A stretch of 64,000 nucleotides of DNA. It comes from Bacillota bacterium (GTDB lineage Bacteria > Bacillota > Clostridia > Oscillospirales > Oscillospiraceae). The position numbers and the translations under genes are program-made. The notes beneath the pieces were generated by a model. The model had not been told where the DNA came from. It did not search any database and worked only from the letters and a program-made list of their open reading frames with translations. Shown piece after piece: positions 58,552 to 64,000 of the stretch; position 1 is the first letter of the stretch; every line of letters begins with the position of its first letter. The stretch spans positions 372,001 through 436,000 of the forward strand of contig JAEWKA010000004.1 of assembly GCA_023386265.1 (NCBI GenBank). Direction: 5' to 3'.

Positions 58552-59265
58552 TCATGACAGCTTTTTTGCAAAGCGCCCGTATAATGCCCACATCCATAAA
58601 AATGATGTCAGCAGAGCCGGAATAGCATATAAATAGCTATCTTCGACGACGAGCTTCGCGATCCAAAAAGAGGGCAGAATTGAGAATAAATACTGAACGC
58701 CTGAAAGCAGAAAAAACGGAACCGGAAGCCCCATTAAAATAATTCCCGTGAGCTTTCCTAGTGCCATGCCTTCTACGCGGTTATGCGAAAACGACACGAG
58801 AAGCAGCGACACAGCGATGCTCAGCAGGCTCGAAAGCGCGCACGTTATGAGCAGTGTCGGTGCTGACCACACGGTCAGCGAGAAAATAATCATAATTATT
58901 ACGGAGGCAAAGAAAGCGATTACGGCTGGAAACACGAGCCGTGAAACAATATATCCACGCTTGCTGACAGGAGTCACAGCCATGTAAGAGGTCATATTTT
59001 CATCGTATTCCGTCAGCATTACCAGAGATGAGACAAAACAGACGATATAAGGCGTCATGACCGTGAGAAACAGGTCAAACAGCAAATAGTATTCGGAGAG
59101 GATTGCAGCCTTTCCGAAATATCCGCAGAGTGCGGCTTCGGCAGCCGGGATGCCGAAGCGAAAAGCGAAGCCGGCGAGCAGTGGGGCGGCTAAAGACGCA
59201 TAGAGCATTCCATCTTTTGATATCTGCCGCAAAAACATAACAATGCAACGGAAGATTGGTCTCAT
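58552..59265 (-). CDS. ABC-2-type exporter membrane subunit (second permease)
   Basis: 237 aa with six hydrophobic segments. The sequence YDENMTSYMAVTPVSKRGYIVSRLVF is the cytoplasmic coupling region seen in ABC-2 permeases of the fluoroquinolone-export-like type. Last gene of a four-gene unit: TetR, ATPase, permease 1, permease 2, with 4-nt overlaps between neighbours. The substrate is unknown; drug or peptide export is likely from the operon type. Confidence 0.75.
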   Translation of the reverse strand: MRPIFRCIVMFLRQISKDGMLYASLAAPLLAGFAFRFGIPAAEAALCGYFGKAAILSEYYLLFDLFLTVMTPYIVCFVSSLVMLTEYDENMTSYMAVTPVSKRGYIVSRLVFPAVIAFFASVIIMIIFSLTVWSAPTLLITCALSSLLSIAVSLLLVSFSHNRVEGMALGKLTGIILMGLPVPFFLLSGVQYLFSILPSFWIAKLVVEDSYLYAIPALLTSFLWMWALYGRFAKKLS

Positions 59266-59945
59266 AGCTTGACACCTCCCACTGATTTCAACATTTTATT
59301 CACAGCGCCGCACGCGATGAAGGCAAACAGTGCTGTCCACAGCAACAGGAATATAAGCGAGAGAAACACTCCTCCGCTTCTGCCGCAAAGCACCATCATG
59401 CTAACTCCCGGATGTATGAGGAGCCAGCTTTCTTTATACCAGAAAAGCCAAATGATGGCAGGAAGATTGATCAGTATCTCGGCAGGGATGGTCGCAAGGA
59501 CGAACTGGTTGAGCGTTGTTGTTTTACAGGCGATAATCAGCCCGACGGCTGAAAACAAGCATGAACAGAGAAATACGCCTGAAATGAAAGTAAGTGGATT
59601 TGTCACAATGCCGGCAGGAATACCGATTGCAAGACTCACAACGGTTGATATGACTCCGATTGAACACAGCTTTGACAGAACATATTCCAAAGGCTTTACC
59701 GGTGAAACGGCGATGCTGTCAAGCACTCGCTCGCTTTTTTCAAAGAGAACGATGGCGCCCATGAAATATAAACCCATTGCGGACGGGTCAGAAAAAATCA
59801 TCAGGATTGCCGCTTTCCCCCTCCATGATTCGGGAAAAGCAAAAAGCAGTCCGATATACAGAACCGTGAAAAGAAGATAAATAAAGTAAAATCCGTATTT
59901 GTACTGGAAACGAACGTCGCTCAGGAACAGCTTCCTCACTCTCAT
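59262..59945 (-). CDS. ABC-2-type exporter membrane subunit (first permease)
   Basis: 227 aa, six hydrophobic segments. FEKSERVLDSIAVSPVKPLEYVLSKLCS is the ABC-2 coupling region, parallel to that of the second permease. It starts four bases inside the ATPase gene end and overlaps the next permease gene by 4 nt. It probably forms a heterodimeric channel with that permease. Confidence 0.8.
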   Translation of the reverse strand: MRVRKLFLSDVRFQYKYGFYFIYLLFTVLYIGLLFAFPESWRGKAAILMIFSDPSAMGLYFMGAIVLFEKSERVLDSIAVSPVKPLEYVLSKLCSIGVISTVVSLAIGIPAGIVTNPLTFISGVFLCSCLFSAVGLIIACKTTTLNQFVLATIPAEILINLPAIIWLFWYKESWLLIHPGVSMMVLCGRSGGVFLSLIFLLLWTALFAFIACGAVNKMLKSVGGVKL

Positions 59946-60787
59946 TGCAGTTGCCTCCCAGTAAGCTCAACAAAAATGTCGTTGAGTGTCGGCTCGCCAG
60001 AATGAATAGACAAAAGCCGGTTTTCACGGATAAGCCTTGAAAGCGTTTCGTCCTCCGAGGTTTTGCACAGCGGGATTTCCGATCTGACTTCCCTGCCGTT
60101 ATCCAAATAAGTATAGGCAATCTTTGACGCGCCCCTACCCATGATAAGGTGGCGCGGCGTATCGAGAGCCCGAATTTCCCCATCCACAATGAACGCGACG
60201 CGGTCGCAGAGCTCGGTTGCGTCATACATGTTGTGTGTCGTCAGAATTATGGTTTTCCCCTTTGCCTTCTCATCCAAAATGATGTCCTTCATCACACGGG
60301 AACTGGACGGGTCAAGCCCTGAAGTCGGTTCATCGAGGAAAAGAATTTGTGGATCATGCAGCAGCGCCTTGATAAAATTCAGTCTTGACTTCATGCCCTT
60401 CGAAAAGTCTGAGACTTTCTTGTCCGCGTCGTTAATAAGCCCGACGCTTAAAAGCAGCTTATCAATATCACGGTGCTTATTATAGAGCGAAGCGAAAAAT
60501 CTGAGGTTTTCGCGCGCCGTGAGCTTTTCATATAGACTTGGAAATTCAAAGTCGACTCCGATATTTTCATAAAAGCCGTTATCATGGCGCCTGACTTCCT
60601 CACCGTTTACAATAACACTGCCCCTGTAGCTAGTTATCAGTCCGGTCAGTATCTTCTGCAGTGTGCTTTTCCCCGCGCCCGAGGGACCCAGAAATCCGAA
60701 TATTTCTCCGGATTCCACTTCAAAATTCGTGTTCTCGATGAACGGTTTTTTTGTGTAGCTGAAGCTGAGATCATTAACTCTTATCAT
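59942..60787 (-). CDS. ABC transporter ATP-binding protein
   Basis: 281 aa. Walker A GPSGAGKST at about 33-41, signature SDFSKGMKSRL near 125 (a variant of LSGGQ), Walker B ILFLDEPTSGLD near 147, H-loop LTTHNMYDA near 184. A C-terminal regulatory-like domain follows, as in drug exporters. It powers the two downstream permeases. Its ATG overlaps the TetR stop by 4 nt. Confidence 0.92.
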   Translation of the reverse strand: MIRVNDLSFSYTKKPFIENTNFEVESGEIFGFLGPSGAGKSTLQKILTGLITSYRGSVIVNGEEVRRHDNGFYENIGVDFEFPSLYEKLTARENLRFFASLYNKHRDIDKLLLSVGLINDADKKVSDFSKGMKSRLNFIKALLHDPQILFLDEPTSGLDPSSSRVMKDIILDEKAKGKTIILTTHNMYDATELCDRVAFIVDGEIRALDTPRHLIMGRGASKIAYTYLDNGREVRSEIPLCKTSEDETLSRLIRENRLLSIHSGEPTLNDIFVELTGRQLQ

Positions 60788-61386
60788 TTATTTTCTCCTT
60801 CAAACATCTGGATGACGACTCCCCTAATCATGACACGGAGCGCCTCGTCGAAAACATCTTCGCCCACTTCCTGCTTGTGCAGCAGGGAAATGAAGATACC
60901 CCGTATAGCCGCACTGAAAACCCTGATATTTTCTGCTTTTATATTGGGTACAATGGCTACCAGCTCCTCCACTCGGAAATCGTCCTTATCGGTATGAAGC
61001 TTTGAGAGTTCCGGCGGCAGCTTTCGAAAAAGCAGCTCCAGTTCACCGCTTGTCATCAATTTCAGCAGGTAAGAACCATCAAGCGATTTGTAAAGCCTGA
61101 ATATGAGGTCTGTCAGCTTCTCGGCGTCTATGCCGTCTTTTATAACGGAGATATCGGCCATCATTTTTTCCTGAACTTCGTCGTGCAGCTTGCAAAACAC
61201 ATCGAATATCAGGTGCTCCTTGGACTCGTAAAAAAGATAAAACGTCCCCTTCGGAATATTGACTCTCTTTACAAGCTCATCGACCGTCGTCCTTCGAATT
61301 CCAAACTGGTCAAGACACTTTTCAGCCTCCTCCATCAGTCTCGCTTTAATATAGGCTCGTTCACTATCGGAAAAAGTCTTTGGCAT
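60784..61386 (-). CDS. TetR-family repressor of the ABC exporter
   Basis: 200 aa. The N-terminal TetR HTH is clear (IRRTTVDELVKRVNIPKGTFYLFYESKEHLIFDVF at 27-61). The C-terminal ligand-binding part is helical and unassigned. First gene of the exporter operon, with a palindromic operator directly upstream, so it most likely represses its own operon until a substrate binds. Confidence 0.9.
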   Translation of the reverse strand: MPKTFSDSERAYIKARLMEEAEKCLDQFGIRRTTVDELVKRVNIPKGTFYLFYESKEHLIFDVFCKLHDEVQEKMMADISVIKDGIDAEKLTDLIFRLYKSLDGSYLLKLMTSGELELLFRKLPPELSKLHTDKDDFRVEELVAIVPNIKAENIRVFSAAIRGIFISLLHKQEVGEDVFDEALRVMIRGVVIQMFEGENK

Positions 61387-61407
61387 ATCATTTCACCTCA
61401 ATACTAT

Positions 61408-61433
61408 TTGACTGTATCAGTATATATAGTCAA
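61408..61433. promoter_or_regulatory. TetR operator
   Basis: TTGACTGTAT (61408-61417) and ATATAGTCAA (61424-61433) form an inverted repeat with one mismatch and a 6-nt spacer, 22 nt upstream of the TetR start. On the minus strand the right arm also reads TTGACT, a possible -35, so bound repressor would block RNA polymerase. Confidence 0.7.
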
Positions 61434-61541
61434 TATAATAGCACCAAGTCTTTAAATGTCAATATGAATTTGCCTTTCGAGACAAATAACTTAACACATT
61501 ATTATTAATCAGTCGATTAACTATCTCGCGCAACAATAATA

Positions 61542-61572
61542 AAGCGCCGAAAACCTATGTTTCGGCGCTTTT
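61542..61572. terminator. Terminator of the DEAD-box helicase gene
   Basis: AAAGCGCCGAAAAC pairs with GTTTCGGCGCTTT around a short loop, 30-60 nt after the helicase stop. Same core as the tRNA-Arg terminator. The remaining sequence between 61434 and 61540 is AT-rich with no gene seen. Confidence 0.85.
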
Positions 61573-61600
61573 AATACTTATTTTTTAGTTGTAGCCGGTA

Positions 61601-63352
61601 TCAGCGATAATCTTTTCTTTTACTAAACTGACCGGGTTTTGTGTTTCTGGGATTTCCGGTTTTGCTTTGCGGCTTATAAGCTCCGGTTGACGGGCGGCTT
61701 GGTCTGCGCTGAGCCTCAGCCAGAATGCAGGCGCGAACGGGCTTGCCGCAGATTTTGCAGCCCTTCATATCCACTATCGCCTGATCAATGCGGTCAAGCG
61801 GAATTTCAACGAGGCTCTGCTCCTCTGATATACTTATCTTACCAAAATCCTTACCTGAGATTCCGGTGCGATCAGCCATTGCGCCAATGATGTGATTAGC
61901 AGCGACACGACTGCTTGAACCGATATCAAGCAGAATCGTTCCGTATTCAGAAGAGTTTATCCTAGGCTTGGGCTTGTTTTCCCGTCTTACAGTCACTTCG
62001 GCCATTTCGCCTGGTTCATGCTTAATCTGCCTGACGGAAAGCTGCGACGACTTCTCTACGCCGTCGTAACGCAGAGCAATCACAGCCTCAGCGATGTTCT
62101 GGAGGGAGTAGCCCTTCTCGACCAAAGTGTTAACCATACCGGTAAATATCGGAGCGGTTTCCTTCTGAATTTGTGCTTCAATTTCGTCAACCGCCTTGGA
62201 GATTCCTCTGGCCTGAATGTCGGCAGCGGTTGGCATGGGCAACTCTTTAATTTCGGATTTTACCGCAACTGCGATTTGTCTGATTTCGTTTGCCTCGCGC
62301 TTAGTGCCGCAAATTGTTATGCTGCAGCCTGCCTTCCCTGCTCTGCCGGTTCTTCCTATACGATGGATATAGTATTCCAGATTCGGGGGGATGTCATAGT
62401 TGAAAACATAGTCAACATCGTTTACATCAATGCCTCGCGCAGCAATATCTGTTGCTATGAGTATTGTTGTTTTTCCGGCCTTAAAGCCTTGCATCGTGCT
62501 TGTGCGCTGGGTCTGCTTAATGTCGCTATGGATGCTCTCCGCACTGACATTGTGGTCATTTAAAAACACGGTAAGCTCATCCGCCATCTTTTTTGTTCCG
62601 CAAAAGATGATTGCACGGTTTGGCTGATAGTACTTTATGAGCATAAGAAGAGCTTCTTTTTTCCCCGAGTGCGGAACATCTATATATCTCTGCTCAATAT
62701 TATCAATAGTTATCTGGGCCTTATCGATTTCGATAAGCACCGGATCCGTCAGGAATTGCTTTGTAATTCTCATAATGGCGGGCGGCATGGTCGCGGCAAA
62801 AAGAACAGTCTGACGGTCGAGAGGTGTATCGGTCAGAATGGTCTCGATGTCCTCCTTAAAGCCCATGTTGAGCATTTCGTCCGCTTCATCGAGTACAATC
62901 ATTTTCAAATTGTCGAGCTTAATTGACTTGCGGCGCATATGGTCCATCACACGACCTGGAGTACCGACAACAATATTGGCTTGGCGCAGTGCAATGCACT
63001 GTTTGTCGATAGGTGCGCCACCATAGATAGCTACTGAGCGAATATTATCTTTGAAGCGGGTCAGCTTTGAGATTTCTTCTTGCGCCTGCTGCGCGAGTTC
63101 GCGCGTCGGGCAGAGAATAAGAATCTGTATAGTGGGTTTTTCTTCAGTGGTGTCGATTCTTTCTATGGCGGGGATGGCGAAGGCGACTGTTTTTCCCGTA
63201 CCCGTCTGGGAGCGTGCGATAACGTCCACACCGGTGCGGATTACGGGGATTGCTTCCGACTGAATGGGTGTTGCGGAATCAAATCCCATCATGGAAACTG
63301 CTTTTTCAACCTTCGGGGTTAGGCTCATTTCAGAAAATAAAACTTTTGTCAT
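61601..63352 (-). CDS. DEAD-box ATP-dependent RNA helicase (CshA/DeaD type)
   Basis: 583 aa from the ATG at 63352 after GAGGAATTAC; a TTG four codons upstream includes the ribosome site. Motifs: ARSQTGTGKT near 48, PTRELAQQ, VLDEADEML near 150, FAATMP (SAT variant) and HRIGRTGRAG near 325. The DbpA/CsdA-type RNA-binding domain lies around residues 455-530, and the basic Gly/Arg/Ser tail suits RNA contacts. Known: it remodels ribosomal and mRNA structures, often in the cold. Its leader holds a terminator-like hairpin. Confidence 0.95.
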   Translation of the reverse strand: MTKVLFSEMSLTPKVEKAVSMMGFDSATPIQSEAIPVIRTGVDVIARSQTGTGKTVAFAIPAIERIDTTEEKPTIQILILCPTRELAQQAQEEISKLTRFKDNIRSVAIYGGAPIDKQCIALRQANIVVGTPGRVMDHMRRKSIKLDNLKMIVLDEADEMLNMGFKEDIETILTDTPLDRQTVLFAATMPPAIMRITKQFLTDPVLIEIDKAQITIDNIEQRYIDVPHSGKKEALLMLIKYYQPNRAIIFCGTKKMADELTVFLNDHNVSAESIHSDIKQTQRTSTMQGFKAGKTTILIATDIAARGIDVNDVDYVFNYDIPPNLEYYIHRIGRTGRAGKAGCSITICGTKREANEIRQIAVAVKSEIKELPMPTAADIQARGISKAVDEIEAQIQKETAPIFTGMVNTLVEKGYSLQNIAEAVIALRYDGVEKSSQLSVRQIKHEPGEMAEVTVRRENKPKPRINSSEYGTILLDIGSSSRVAANHIIGAMADRTGISGKDFGKISISEEQSLVEIPLDRIDQAIVDMKGCKICGKPVRACILAEAQRRPSRPSTGAYKPQSKTGNPRNTKPGQFSKRKDYR

Positions 63353-63377
63353 GTAATTCCTCAAATCTTAAAAATAA

Positions 63378-63403
63378 AAAACGGGGACCGAAATCCTCGT
63401 TTT
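63378..63403 (-). promoter_or_regulatory. Leader hairpin with T-run (possible attenuator) of the helicase gene
   Basis: A 10-bp stem with one mismatch and a 6-nt loop, followed on the minus strand by TTTTTTATTTT, lies between the promoter and the start codon. It looks like an intrinsic terminator inside the 5' leader. Confidence 0.55.
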
Positions 63404-63429
63404 AAAAGCGATACTCTATCAATCATTTT

Positions 63430-63458
63430 ATTGTATCACTCATAAAACGGTTTGTCAA
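63430..63458 (-). promoter_or_regulatory. Promoter of the DEAD-box helicase gene
   Basis: On the minus strand: TTGACA (63458-63453), 17-nt spacer, TACAAT (63435-63430). A start near 63423 gives a leader of about 70 nt. Confidence 0.85.
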
Positions 63459-63517
63459 ATCTTCATATAGTATTGTTGACATTATTCTATACCTTTTTTG
63501 TTGGACTTAGCAATTAA

Positions 63518-63548
63518 AATACCGAAAACTTATATTTTCGGTATTTTA
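63518..63548. terminator. Terminator of the GGDEF gene
   Basis: AAAATACCGAAAAC pairs with ATTTTCGGTATTTT around a short loop, immediately after the GGDEF gene's stop. Same CCGAAAAC core as the two other terminators. Confidence 0.8.
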
Positions 63549-63553
63549 AACAG

Positions 63554-64000
63554 TCATTCAATTATCATCTGGTTTTTTAACGCACGGTTCTTGAACTTCT
63601 TTTCATACATCTGCCGATCAATCCTTGACAGAACATCATTTTTCGAAGCCCCGCCTCCGCATTCAAAAATTTCATAGCCCATGCTCAGATGGACAGAGTA
63701 AATTGCGCTCTCCCGCTTATTAAACAATTCAATGTTCTTTTCAATCTCACTCGCGACACCTTCGATCTCCGATGCATCCTTTGCTGGTACTATCACAACA
63801 AATTCATCTCCGCCATAACGAGCGGTAAAGCCTGCTTTCCCTACGCTTTTCTTTAAAATATTGGCGGTTTCAACCAGCGCCTGATCGCCGACAACGTGCC
63901 CAAATGAATCATTTATATGCTTAAAGCCATCGATATCCAGCATAATGACGCCAATGCTGCCGGGTTTTTCATTATTTCTCAGAGCGTCGTTCAGGTGTAT
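63554..64000 (-). CDS. GGDEF-domain diguanylate cyclase, C-terminal part (5' end beyond window)
   Basis: 148 residues visible; the frame is open to the right edge, so the N-terminus and sensor region are missing. The segment starts IHLNDALRNNEKPGSIGVIM, which belongs to the domain's N-terminal helix. The metal-binding DIDGFKHINDSFGH and the active-site YGGDEF motif are intact, as is SMGYEIFE. It should make cyclic di-GMP from GTP. The I-site RxxD position before GGDEF (FTAR) is not clearly kept. Sensor unknown. Confidence 0.9.
   Translation of the reverse strand: MHLNDALRNNEKPGSIGVIMLDIDGFKHINDSFGHVVGDQALVETANILKKSVGKAGFTARYGGDEFVVIVPAKDASEIEGVASEIEKNIELFNKRESAIYSVHLSMGYEIFECGGGASKNDVLSRIDRQMYEKKFKNRALKNQMIIE

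Noticed and set aside
1..64000. CRISPR array
   Set aside because: No regularly spaced repeat series was found and no cas gene is present; the only spaced repeats are the three phage operators.

Overview
The window looks like a chromosome segment of a spore-forming clostridium (Bacillota, Clostridia; probably an Oscillospiraceae-like lineage). Evidence: a sporulation sigma-G fragment, SpoIIIE/FtsK, RqcH next to mini-RNase III, DUF4364, a DUF3048 lipoprotein, an SLH-domain wall protein, and BirA/BioY with a BirA operator. The class is well supported; the family is a guess.

Layout. (1) Host, 1-5.26 kb: an NfnA/NfnB-type electron-bifurcating flavoprotein pair, a DUF436 gene, a DUF3048 lipoprotein, asnA and a DUF4364 regulator. 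(2) Integrated temperate podovirus-like prophage, about 40.4 kb, from attL (5355-5363) to attR (45768-45776). It splits a conserved Cys-rich host gene: codons 1-33 lie at 5266 and the other 231 codons resume in frame at 45778. From left to right it holds a six-gene AT-rich plus-strand cargo operon (5.56-15.60 kb) of defence-type NTPases and nuclease-like proteins. Then, on the minus strand, come a 3195-residue polyvalent virion protein, tail proteins, the head-tail adaptor, portal, TerL, holin, amidase, capsid, scaffold and TerS. An early region follows with an HUH-type replication initiator and small proteins. Last are a Cro/CI-type switch with three spaced operators and a large serine integrase beside attR. 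(3) Host, 46.5-64 kb: an SLH-domain wall protein; the run exonuclease-uppP-ftsK-mrnC-rqcH; pepD; birA-bioY; a truncated sigG; tRNA-Arg(CCU); a TetR-controlled ABC exporter; a DEAD-box RNA helicase; and a GGDEF gene cut by the window edge.

How the parts work together. The prophage expresses its late genes leftward. Its cargo operon runs rightward towards them, and the two are separated by a strong bidirectional terminator, so the cargo can be expressed in the lysogen without the lytic programme. The cargo combines four P-loop ATPases (two with TOPRIM-like or DUF4435-like C-termini, one with a PHP domain, one KAP-type), a protein with an HEPN-like RNxxxH motif, and a small multi-pass membrane protein. 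I do not recognise this set as a named defence system, and it is the best candidate here for something undescribed. The prophage has no DNA polymerase, helicase or primase, so replication probably starts from its HUH Rep.

Other points of interest are the split host gene (a skin-like arrangement), a sigG broken at its region 2 boundary, an unusual morphogenesis gene order, a zinc-ribbon in the portal, and a terminator-like hairpin in the helicase leader. All calls come from reading the sequence; no database search was possible.
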